Shown here: positions 1 through 9,353 of the stretch, in pieces
How positions within the stretch are numbered: the stretch's first letter is position 1
Layout: each line of letters opens with the position of its first letter
Assembly: GCA_030562195.1 (NCBI GenBank)
Contig: JAUJPP010000005.1
Location: 42,147,106 to 42,211,105 of the forward strand
From: Nipponacmea schrenckii
Lineage: Eukaryota > Mollusca > Gastropoda > Lottiidae
Reading direction: 5' to 3'
Length of the DNA: 64,000 nt
Translations under genes and position numbers: made by a program
Notes under the pieces: generated by a model
Databases searched by the model: none
What the model saw: only the letters and a program-made list of their open reading frames with translations
What the model was told of the DNA's origin: nothing

Positions 1-150
1 TCTTAACTTCTAACACTGTTTCTAGATATTTAGGGTCTTAACTTCTAACACTGTTCCTAAGACACCCTAGGTCCTTAACTTCAAATTTTCTACGATATCT
101 TAGGGTCTTATCTTCTAACATTTGTTTCTAGATCCCCTGGGACTCCTAAA
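1..150. repeat. short tandem repeat, about four degenerate copies
   Basis: About four diverged copies of a 35-45 bp unit that begins cttaacttctaacactgttt. The copies differ by substitutions and small indels. The array is cut by the left window edge, so its full size is unknown. Confidence 0.6.
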
Positions 151-879
151 TGTTTCGTAATACGGGATTTAAAGAGAGCATTTTTGATTGGCTGAAATTA
201 ATTAAAACCCGTAGCCGAGATTATAACAAATGTGTCAGATCAGAAATGTTTTTGGGAATCCAATTTATCCAAAGAGTATGGGCTTCATTTTCAATAAATT
301 GTATTGAAACTATTGTAGGTGGGATAATTTGTGTTCAGCAATGAACTCTTTTAGTGGAAATTATAACAGCCAGGTCCTCAATACACCAAACCGGGAACCT
401 CAATATCAATAATTATTTAGCATCAGTTACTTAATTCTTTGTTTTCTTCCAATTTAAAATTATTTATTTTACTAATTTAATAAAAACTTTTGTAAACAAT
501 TTAAAAATTTTCTGTTTTCCCTAATTTTAATTTTTTTATTTTTCCTTTTCAACAAATCTTTGTTTTTAAATAAAATTTATAATAAAATTATTTTTTTAAT
601 CTTATAACAAAATTTCTAATTTAATCAAACCAAACCAGAACCCAAAAAATTAAATTTTATTTTACCCTTACCAAAATATTTTAGATTACAATTATAATAA
701 AATATTTAGTTTTTACAATTTTATTATTTAGTTTTTATCTTTCAATAAAATTTCCTGGGTTTACAAACAAATAAAAACCAAATTTTTATTTTTAAATTAT
801 TTAGTTTTTAACCCCAAAAAAACAAAACTTCATTTTTAAACTAAAACAATATAAAAATTCATTTTTTCCCTAATTAATA
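151..879. other. AT-rich non-coding stretch (OATP intron)
   Basis: Strongly A/T-rich sequence with many poly-T and poly-A tracts. The only open frame (64 codons at 150-344) has no recognisable domain and does not match the OATP residues expected upstream of the Kazal exon. I see no gene here. By position it is part of the intron before the exon at 2868. Confidence 0.6.
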
Positions 880-2850
880 AATACTTCTAGAATTTACTCA
901 ATTATCAAATAATACTTCTAGTATTTACCTCAATTATCAAATAATACTTCTAGTATTTCCCTCAATTATCAAATAATACTTCTAGTATTTACCTCAATTA
1001 TCAACATAATACTTCTAGTATTTACCTCAATTATCAACATAATACTTCTAGTATTTACCTCAATTACCAACATAATACTTCTAGTATTTACCTCAATTAT
1101 CAACATAATACTTCTAGTATTTACCTCAATTACCAACATAATACTTCTAGTATTTACCTCAATTATCAACATAATACTTCTAGTATTTACCTCAATTATC
1201 AAATAAACTTCTAGTATTTACCTCAATTATCAATATAATACTTCTAGTATTTACCTCAATTATCAATATAATACTTCTAGTATTTACCTCAATTACCAAC
1301 ATAATACTTCTAGTATTTACCTCAATTATCAACATAATACTTCTAGTATTTACCTCAATTATCAACATAATACTTCTAGTATTTACCTCAATTATCAAAT
1401 AATACTTCAAATATTTACCTCAATTATCAACATAATACTTCTAGTATTTCCCTCAATTATCAATATAATACTTCTAGTATTTACCTCAATTATCAATATA
1501 ATACTTCTAGTATTTACCTCAATTATCAATATAATACTTCTAGTATTTACCTCAATTATCAAATAATACTTCTAGTATTTACCTCAATTATCAAATAATA
1601 CTTCTAGTATTTACCTCAATTATCAATATAATACTTCTAGTATTTACCTCAATTATCAATATAATACTTCTAGTATTTACCTCAATTATCAATATAATAC
1701 TTCTAGTATTTACCTCAATTATCAATATAATACTTCTAGTATTTACCTCAATTATCAATATAATACTTCTAGTATTTACCTCAATTATCAATATAATACT
1801 TCTAGTATTTACCTCAATTATCAACATAATACTTCTAGTATTTACTCAATTATCAACATAATACTTCTAGTATTTACCTCAATTATCAACATAATACTTC
1901 TAGTATTTACTCAATTATCAATATAATACTTCTAGTATTTACCTCAATTATCAACATAATACTTCTAGTATTTACCTCAATTACCAACATAATACTTCTA
2001 GTATTTACCTCAATTATCAACATAATACTTCTAGTATTTACCTCAATTATCAACATAATACTTCTAGTATTTACTCAATTATCAATATAATACTTCTAGT
2101 ATTTACCTCAATTATCAATATAATACTTCTTGTATTTACCTCAATTACCAATATAAACTTCTAGTATTTCCCTCAATTACCAACATAATACTTCTAGTAT
2201 TTACTCAATTACCAATATAATACTTCTAGTATTTACTCAATTATCAACATAATACTTCTAGTATTTACTCAATTATCAACATAATACTTCTAGTATTTAC
2301 CTCAATTACCAACATAATACTTCTAGTATTTACCTCAATTACCAACATAATACTTCTAGTATTTACCTCAATTATCAACATAATACTTCTAGTATTTACC
2401 TCAATTATCAACATAATACTTCTAGTATTTACCTCAATTACCAACATAATACTTCTAGTATTTACCTCAATTATCAATATAATACTTCTAGTATTTACCT
2501 CAATTACCAATATAATACTTCTAGTATTTACCTCAATTATCAACATAATACTTCTAGTATTTACCTCAATTATCAACATAATACTTCTAGTATTTACCTC
2601 AATTACCAACATAATACTTCTAGTATTTACCTAAATTTATCAACATAATACTTCTAGTATTTACCTCAATTATCAATATAATACTTCTAGTATTTACCTC
2701 AATTACCAACATAATACTTCTAGTATTTACCTCAATTATCAATATAATACTTCTAGTATTTACCTCAATTATCAATATAATACTTCTAGTATTTACCTCA
2801 ATTATCAATATAATACTTCTAGTATTTACCTCAATTATCAACATAATACT
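880..2850. repeat. 33-bp minisatellite, about 60 copies
   Basis: Tandem array of a 33-bp unit beginning aatacttctagtatttacct. The period is a multiple of three, so it gives spurious repeated open frames on the minus strand (an 11-residue repeat). Each unit contains AATACT-TCT-AGTATT, a 6-bp inverted repeat with a 3-nt loop. Variants differ mainly at ATT/ACC and CAT/TAT, and some units lack 2-3 bases. The array runs almost into the 3' splice site of the exon at 2868. Confidence 0.97.
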
Positions 2851-2867
2851 TCTCTGTTTTATTTCAG

Positions 2868-2994
2868 ATTAAAAAATCAGTCAGATTGTGGTATGAACTG
2901 TAACTGTGACCTAACGATCTACTCACCGGTTTGTGGTGATGATCGACATTATTTATCACCGTGTGCTGCTGGTTGTGTGGTACAAGACGAGCAG
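2868..2994 (+). CDS. OATP exon: Kazal-like extracellular loop
   Basis: The acceptor is atttcag ending at 2867 and the donor is gtaagg at 2995. The first base completes a codon from an upstream exon, and the exon ends in phase 0. It encodes DCGMNCNCD, then YSPVCGDD and SPCAAGC, the spacing of the OATP Kazal domain between helices 9 and 10. Confidence 0.88.
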
Positions 2995-5422
2995 GTAAGG
3001 TGTTCTCTGAGAAAGAAGGGGCTAGTACAGAATGACTCAAAAACACAGCGCATGTATGTTTTTAAAAAAGAAGTGTAGTGAGCTTTGTTTTATACAAGTC
3101 TATAAGACAATGTTCAAACCTGTGCTGTATTATCTCTAATCTTGTATTATGTATATTCAGGTATACAGGAACTGTAGTTGTATAGAAAGTGGTATCACAA
3201 CAGAAGAACTATGTAGTCGAGACTGTACCCAATATATAGTTCTATTTATCATCGTGAAGATATTCAACGGTATAGCAATATCAATGGCCAGTATCACAAT
3301 CTTCATCATGTTAATCAGGTCAGTTAGAAATATAAATCTGAATTGTCGACTGCCTTTCGCTTAGAGTTCCCTCCTCAGAATATCTGAATGGAGTTTTACG
3401 TCCTACGTTTCTACACCTTGTGGGCTAATGAAGACGGACAACGCCATACAGTGTGCCATGAGGGAAATTTTGGACAGCGGCATTAGCCTGCTCTGTTTCG
3501 ATTTCCAACTGTCGAGGGATCAGCCTGTAGCACGCGGAGCCTCGGTTTATCTGTAAACAATAAGCCATAGTTTTTACAGTGTTCATGTCGAGGGCACTGA
3601 TTGGTTGTAATCGCTTGCGAACTATCCAATTAAATCACTGCATGGCATGATACAAGAAAGTAGCTCAATGAAGAATGAAGTCAAGGTAAAGGACGCAGTT
3701 CGTAATAGCTTGACATTGTGAAAAGGTATAAGATGAAGTTTGTAATAACTTGACATTATGAAGATGTATAAGATGAAGTTTATAATAGCTTGACATTATG
3801 AAGATGTGTAAGATGAAGTTCGTAATAACTTGACATTGTAAAGATGTATAAGATGAAGTTTATAATAACTTGACATTATGAAGATGTATAAGATGAAGTT
3901 TATAATAACTTGACATTATGAAGATGTATAAGATGAAGTTTGTAATAACTTGACATTATGAAGATGTATAAGATGAAGTTTGTAATAACTTGACATTATG
4001 AAGATGTATAAGATGAAGTTTGTAATAACTTGACATTATGAAGATGTATAAGATGAAGTTTGTAATAGCTTGATATTATGAAGATGTATAAAATGAAGTT
4101 TGTAATAACTTGACATTATGAAGATGTATAAGATGAAGTTTGTAATGGCTTGACATTATGAAGATGTATAAGACTAGTTTGTAATAACTTGACATGTAAA
4201 GATGTATAAGATGAAGTTTGTAATAGCTTGACATTTAAAGATGTATAAGATGAAGTTTGTAATAACTTGACATTTAAAGATGTATAAGATGAAGTTTGTA
4301 ATAGCTTGACATTATGAAGATGTATAAGACTCAGTTTTAATACTTGACATTTAAAGATGTATAAGATGAAGTTTGTAATTCTTCCACTTAAACTGAAATA
4401 TGAATTTGTAAAAATGATCAGTTTGATGACGATGAGAAGTCGATGGCTAGGATTGGGAGAATTTTTAACTCAATATTAGGTAATTAAAAAATTTGAAATT
4501 CCAGAAAATTATTAAAAAAATTAACAAACTTCATCCAAAATAGCTTTGCGAAAATTTTCAATACTTATTTTATGTCGTAGAAAATGGATCAAAATTCCCC
4601 GATTATCTGTTCATATTTCTCTGCTAGTTTAATCCTGTTGTCAGTTAAACGGGTGTTAAATGTTGGGCGAATGTTTTGGAGGAATTCCGTACTTCCCTAT
4701 CACGGCAAAATTCTCCTATACTTCACCCCTTATGACTCCATTTTTTGTGCTTACATAATTTCTGAATAGGTTTTCGTGACGTCACAAATCGCAAGGACCT
4801 TGTGATTAAGCATAATTATATTTTACGATAAGTGACGTCATCAAACTCTTAGATTTAGTTGAAAAACCAAGCTCCCGTGTTCTACAGACTCGTTCAAGAT
4901 CCCTTGACAGTTAGAAATCGAAATGAATGCACCCTGCATGGCGTTGCCGTCTTCATTAGCCCACAAGGTGCATAAGAGTAGGACTTAAACACTAGCCTAC
5001 ATTCTTTTCTTTTAATTTTTCACGAAACTGCTCTTATAATTTAAGAAATAAGAAGATGAAAGCTGGTAGAATAATATACCTCTTTAAAGGTGCTTTCTTT
5101 CTTCTTTATTTCATTCACTCCTTCAATTTGTTCCATTTTCAGCCTGGCTACCCGGACCTATAGTATTTGGTAAACTGGTTGATCGAGTCTGTATGATCTG
5201 GGATAGTTCGTGTAACAGTGTAGGATCCTGTTTACTCTATAGTCTTCCAGACTTTCGCTATGTGTTTAACGGGTTGATTTGTGGCTTTGAAATGGCATCC
5301 GTTATTTCTTAACAATAACTTTATACTTCCGAATACGTCTGGATAAACGGAACGCAGAGAAAGAATCGAGGGTTGAGATGGAAGTGGAAATCCCGTACGA
5401 AACAGAGTCACCTCCTTTATGA
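2868..5422 (+). CDS. SLCO/OATP-family transporter, 3' part (four exons, frame break in last exon)
   Basis: Organic anion transporting polypeptides are 12-helix plasma-membrane carriers of amphipathic organic anions. Four exons join in phase: 2868-2994, 3161-3322, 4422-4479 and 5143-5422. They encode the Kazal-like extracellular loop (PVCG and SPCAAGC motifs), a second Cys-rich stretch (NCSCI), a membrane helix, a DDDEKSMA linker, then WLPGPIVFG and the GSCLLY-xxxx-FRYV signature found before the last OATP helix. The order matches the C-terminal third of the family. Earlier exons lie left of the window. The last exon has an in-frame stop at 5310-5312. The adjacent frame continues as a plausible charged cytoplasmic tail ending at TGA 5420-5422, so one base seems to be missing in the short T run at 5305-5307. 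This could be a young pseudogene, a polymorphism or a consensus error. The family call is firm; the subfamily is not. Confidence 0.87.
3161..3322 (+). CDS. OATP exon: second half of the Cys-rich loop and next helix
   Basis: Exactly 54 codons, phase 0 at both ends. It starts VYRNCSCIESG, has two more cysteines in CSRDC, then a hydrophobic helix ending in MLIRS. I prefer the donor TCA|gttaga because it keeps phase with the next exon. The stronger-looking site at 3319 (gtcagt) would break the frame. Confidence 0.82.
3390..3565 (-). repeat. SINE-like 3' segment, minus orientation
   Basis: This segment pairs as an inverted repeat with 4862-4995. Both contain the blocks gtgctacaggct-like, gacagttggaaatcgaaa-like and cttcattagcccacaaggtg-like in the same order. 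The first block also occurs in the tRNA-derived SINE at 18793-18995, so these look like SINE-family ends flanking the OATP intron array. Confidence 0.6.
3575..3700 (+). repeat. dispersed element end that seeds the 40-bp array
   Basis: Contains ggcactgattggttg, gatacaagaaag and tcgtaatagcttgacattg. The same ordered blocks recur at 9050-9175 (plus) and, in reverse complement, at 8885-8945, 23660-23745, 52080-52150 and 52365-52395. It is therefore an interspersed MITE-like repeat. Its last 40 bp match the unit of the array that follows. Confidence 0.6.
3700..4380. repeat. 40-bp minisatellite in OATP intron, about 17 copies
   Basis: The unit begins aagatgtataagatgaagtt and ends acttgacattatg. 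Copies are well conserved, with a few deletions near 4170-4200 and 4320-4350. The same unit forms a second array at 54743-55735. Its sequence matches the end of the dispersed repeat just upstream. Confidence 0.95.
4422..4479 (+). CDS. OATP small exon (58 bp) between helices 10 and 11
   Basis: The acceptor is gatcag and the donor gtaatt. It encodes FDDDEKSMARIG followed by RIFNSIL and one leftover base that completes the Ala before WLPGP. The match to the conserved R/K-S-F-A-L-G linker of OATPs, together with perfect phases on both sides, identifies this short exon. It sits just after the 40-bp minisatellite. Confidence 0.82.
4862..4995 (+). repeat. SINE-like 3' segment, plus orientation
   Basis: Inverted partner of 3390-3565. 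It contains ttcattagcccacaaggtgc followed by an agtaggactt block. A shorter fragment of the same tail is at 22325-22390, and a tandem-amplified derivative fills 56525-57420. Confidence 0.6.
5143..5422 (+). CDS. OATP last exon (single-base frame break)
   Basis: The acceptor is ttttcag. The first frame reads WLPGPIVFGKLVD, SCNSVGSCLLY and FRYVFNGLICGFEMASVIS, then stop 5310-5312. From 5306 the neighbouring frame reads FLTITLYF and a charged tail of about 30 residues to TGA at 5420-5422. The domain is continuous across the frame change, so the break is a single missing base rather than a natural end. Confidence 0.83.
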
Positions 5423-5484
5423 ATTTTACTGAAGATTTAAATGACACAAGAAAAATATAAATATTCTATACCTGTAAAATAGAG

Positions 5485-5615
5485 TTTATTCCCATATCGT
5501 CCCTTCCAATATCACCCCTTCTTATTTCGCCCCTTCCCATATCACCCCTTCTTATTTCGCCCCTTCTCATATCGCCCCTTCTTATTTCGCCCCTTCCCAT
5601 ATCACCCCGCAAATG
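5485..5615. repeat. 15/30-bp C-rich minisatellite downstream of OATP
   Basis: Copies of cccttcttatttcgc and cccttcccatatcac alternate. The same repeat follows the second OATP-like 3' end at 54255-54738, in the same position relative to the stop codon. It is therefore part of the duplicated segment. Confidence 0.9.
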
Positions 5616-5700
5616 AGTGTTTCGGCCATGACACCGGTTCTGTTACTTACTACTCCTCTCGTGGTACCAGTCTAATAGATTATCTTCTTATCTCTAGGTT

Positions 5701-8515
5701 TTGGAACTTAATGAATTTTCCGACCATGCAGCCCTTAATTTTGAAATTAGTACATTGCCCTTACAAAAATCTAATGTTGATCAAACACATGACATAAGTG
5801 CACACTCGAACACTATAACCTTCACTGTGAAGTGGGATGACTCTAAAATTTACGATCTCAGGACACTTGTAACAAGTAAACTCGGTACTATATTTCAAAA
5901 AGTGGCTTCGAATCATGATTCTGGTGATATCGATCGACAAGTCAAAGATTTTAGCAATGCTTTATATGATATTTCCATAACCTTATTTGGTAAAAAATTG
6001 ATACAGACCGGAACTGATAAGAGAAACATAAATAATCGCTGGTTCGATGAAAGTTGTAAAACTGCAAGAAAGAATTTTTGCGCCTCACGTAATAGGAATC
6101 GAAAGCACAACAGTGATAGAAATAGACGCATTTTTTCCTTACATAGATTCGAATTCTCTAAAGCGAAACGTAAAGCAAAATTCAAATTCAATAAAGCATT
6201 GGGTTTGCAGTTATGTGAACTATCTATCAAAAACCCGAAGCAATTTTGGAAATCACTTAAATGTAATAAAAGTGTGAACACAAATCTGACTTGTCATGAT
6301 GTATCAAATCATTTCAAATCAATCTATGGCACCTCAGCTACCAATTCAATTCCATTACCTGAATTCCAAACTTTCGTTTATGTAGACAGTCTCGATACTG
6401 CTATTACGTGTGATGATGTAGTCAAAGCTGTCAAAAAACTTAAGCGAAACAAAAGTGGAGGATTAGAACAGATCAATGGTGAATTTTTCATTGAAACTAT
6501 CGATCTCATCTTGCCTTATTTAGTAACCATCTTCAATCAAATTTACGAAAGTGGCATCTATCCATCCAACTGGCGTGACTGTCTACTCGTACCAGTTCCG
6601 AAAAAGGGAAATTTGAATATATTAGACAACTATAGAGGTATTTCTATCATGTCTATCTTCTCAAAATTGTTCTCTATCGTCTTAAATCAAAGATTATATA
6701 AATGGTGCGAAAATGGCTACAAATTAGATTTGACTCAGATCGGGTTCAAAGCAGATAGAAGTACAGTAGATTCCCTTTTTGTACTTAATGGAACTATTGA
6801 CCATTCACTTAATAACCGCCAAAAATTATACAGTGGATTCATTGATCTCCGTAAAGCTTTTGACAAAATTGACAGAAATCTCCTAATATCCAAATTAAAA
6901 TCGATTGGCATCAGTAGTAAAATGTTACGAATGATAACCTCCGTGTATACCGAACTCAACATTATCGGACAGCTTTAAAAGTTATACCGGTGTTAAACAG
7001 GGCGAACCGTTATCACCGTTACTATTTTTATTATTTATTAATGATTTGCGTGATTCACTTTTCGAGGATAATCCTGACTTTTGTCACCTGGGTGATTATG
7101 TTCTATCCTCGTTACTATTCGCTGGTGATACCGCTCTATTTGCAAAATCCGCTATTTCTTTACAAAATTTGTTAAATAAATTTTATGATTTTTGGCAAAA
7201 ATGGAAATTAGAAATCAATGCTGACAAAACAAAAGTCGTAATATTCCACAGGGGTCGTTTAACTACCAAACCCTGCTTTTCTATAGCTGGTAAACAATTA
7301 GAAATTGTAAATGAGTATTTGTATCTTGGAATTCTTCTATCCGATAATGGATTTATACATACGCAGAAAAAAAAATTGCAGGACAAGGAAAAAAGTGCTT
7401 GGGATCTCTTATATCTATCACTAATCGCTTTAATCTCATAGTACCTATCAAATGTAAGTTATATCAATCATTAGTCTGTTCAGTGGTTAACTATGCTTGT
7501 GAAATTTGGGGCTTTCACCCAGGAAAAAATATAGATGGCGTTCAAAATGATTTTATGCGTTACACTCTCCAAGTTGGTAAAAATACTTCTATTATGTTTA
7601 TGTTAGGCGAGTTGGGGTTTTACCAACTAACAATAATGAGAAAAATATTTATAATTAACTTCTGGATGAGAATACTTAATTCCCAAAATTTCTTATTGAA
7701 ATAGATTTACTCAGTCTTGTTGGAAGATGCTAATAACAATAAGCGTAATTGGGTTTGGAATGTCAAAAATATGTTAGACAAATTAGGTCTCTCCAATTTA
7801 TGGTATAACCAAAATTTTCCAAATTCGATATCAGTATCAACCATTATTTCCCGTATTGAAGATATCTTCACCCAGGAGAGGTTTTCCGTTATCGACTGTT
7901 CGAGTAGACTCCGTTTTTATAAATTATATAAGCACACTTTTCTGATGGATTCATATCTCCTTAATTCAATTGAACACAAGCATAGATCAATAATTTCTCG
8001 ATTCCGAAGTGGTACTATGAAACTTGCTATTGAAACCGGTCGTTACACCAATACTGCTCGTCAAAATAGAATATGCTTATGCTGCAAAATGAATTCAATT
8101 GAAGCCTACGTGCCTTTACGTCGAAAATTCTTTCATCGCAGATTTTGGTCCTTTCCATCACTCCATAAATTTATACAACTTGTCAATAACACTAAACCCA
8201 TCATCAACTAAAATTAGCCAAATACCTTCTCCAGTCATTCGATATAAGGAAATCTATGTTAAGCCTCTGAATCCATAACCGTATGGGTACATACTATGTT
8301 TTTATGTTTGTATGTTTCCTACTATTTGTATTTCTCTTCTTTTGTGTGTGTGTGTGGGGGGGGGGGGGGTGGGATTGTGACATCTTACTTCTGATGTCTC
8401 ACAATGCTGTTCTGATTTTTATTTTTGTAATCTGTTTATGTATTATCTATATCTTTATGCTATAGCAAGTGATTTGCCCTGCCAGTAATAAACTATAATA
8501 ATATATATACTGGTA
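5701..8515 (+). mobile_element. 5'-truncated non-LTR retrotransposon (LINE), decayed
   Basis: It begins inside the endonuclease domain (FSDHAALNF at about 5719-5745) and continues into a reverse transcriptase. Visible RT blocks are WRDCLLVPVPKKG, a YRGIS block, the SGFIDLRKAFDKID box, and TGVKQGEPLSPLLF after a frame shift near 6970. The catalytic box reads FAGD (7118-7129), so the first Asp of the usual FADD is lost. Further blocks are EINADKTKV, a YLGI block, and a Cys-rich C-terminus near 8070 (CLCC). Frame breaks occur near 6970, 7380-7440 and 7700. The tail ends in AT-rich sequence near 8515. The clade is uncertain. The domain content resembles the other LINEs in the window. Confidence 0.85.
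8340..8372. repeat. GT/G low-complexity tract
   Basis: (gt)n followed by a run of about 14 G, with no coding potential. Such a run is prone to length error in sequencing. Confidence 0.9.
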
Positions 8516-9205
8516 TGGACATGGTTAAACTGAACAATGCTTACCAGATCTATTTATACTTTAACTCACTATACAAAGTAAAAATCGAATTATCTTGATC
8601 TATACTTAAAATCACACTAAGATTAAGATATTTACAGGAGTTGCCAATTCAATTTTTTATTTTATAGATAAGATACTAAAATTGTTACTTCATTTTGTTC
8701 ATTTTATCATAAATCTTAATAATGTTTCTATTTTACTTTATTTCTCAAAATTCTATCTGTATAGTTGGTTCATCTTGTAGGGTTAAGGTTAGGGTTAGAA
8801 TATCCAATACATCATGCAAATAAACCACGTGTCACAACACAGCATGCTATTGATTGGTCTATAGAACCACCAGGCATCTATACAATGTCACTACGTCTTA
8901 TGCTTTGACTGCAATATAGAGATCTTTCTTGTATCTTAAATTTGTATAAACAACCATTTGATTATATTATACCCAAAGGAATGCAGCCTTTCAGAGGCCA
9001 CAATAGCAAATCTGCGCATGATAAATCAATTTATTCAAAGTCTTTGTCAAGGGCTCTGATTGGTTGCATTCACTAGATCACTATCTAATAAAATTTCCAC
9101 ATTTCATTATACAAGAAAATTGGCTGTTGTATTCAAGGTAAATACGAAGTTCGTAATAGCATGATTACATTGTAGATACTCTCTTTAGAAGTAATGTTTC
9201 TGTAA
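8516..9205. other. 3' flank of receptor copy A with an inverted pair of dispersed repeats
   Basis: No gene seen. Two copies of the dispersed element described at 3575-3700 lie in opposite orientation (about 8885-8945 reversed and 9050-9175 forward), forming a loose inverted repeat. A minus-strand AATAAA near 9031-9036 is about 170 nt beyond the stop of copy A and could be its polyadenylation signal. Confidence 0.5.
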
Positions 9206-9353
9206 TTATTCTCTTTGGTCGCTATATTGAACCGTCTCGCTCACTGTCAAATAGTTTGGTCTAGATTGTGGCAGGTCTGGATAATCATAGTGAGATTTTT
9301 CATCATTTCCAGGAGCATTAGAACCCAGTTTCTTCTGTTGCTTCTTGCGGTAC
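9206..9353 (-). CDS. copy A exon 6: cytoplasmic tail
   Basis: After ctttcag it encodes YRKKQQKKLGSN, then SHYDYPDLPQSRPNYLTV and SETVQYSDQRE, with the stop at 9208-9206. The pair YPDL-x6-YLTV is close to, but not exactly, ITAM spacing because Val replaces the second Leu/Ile. Confidence 0.8.

Noticed and set aside
150..344. 64-codon open frame at the left edge as an upstream OATP exon
   Set aside because: The residues do not fit the OATP helices expected before the Kazal loop, and no splice sites place it in phase.
969..2844. Five minus-strand open frames encoding an 11-residue repeat (IIEVNTRSIML)
   Set aside because: They exist only because the 33-bp unit is a multiple of three; there is no start context, no domain, and they lie in an intron next to a splice site.
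880..2850. CRISPR-like appearance of regular repeats
   Set aside because: There are no unique spacers; repeats are directly adjacent tandem units, and the context is eukaryotic. The same holds for the 38, 40, 47 and 54-bp arrays.
3319..3324. Stronger donor gtcagt for the second OATP exon
   Set aside because: It would leave two bases and break phase with the 58-bp exon; the donor at 3323 joins the conserved linker exactly.
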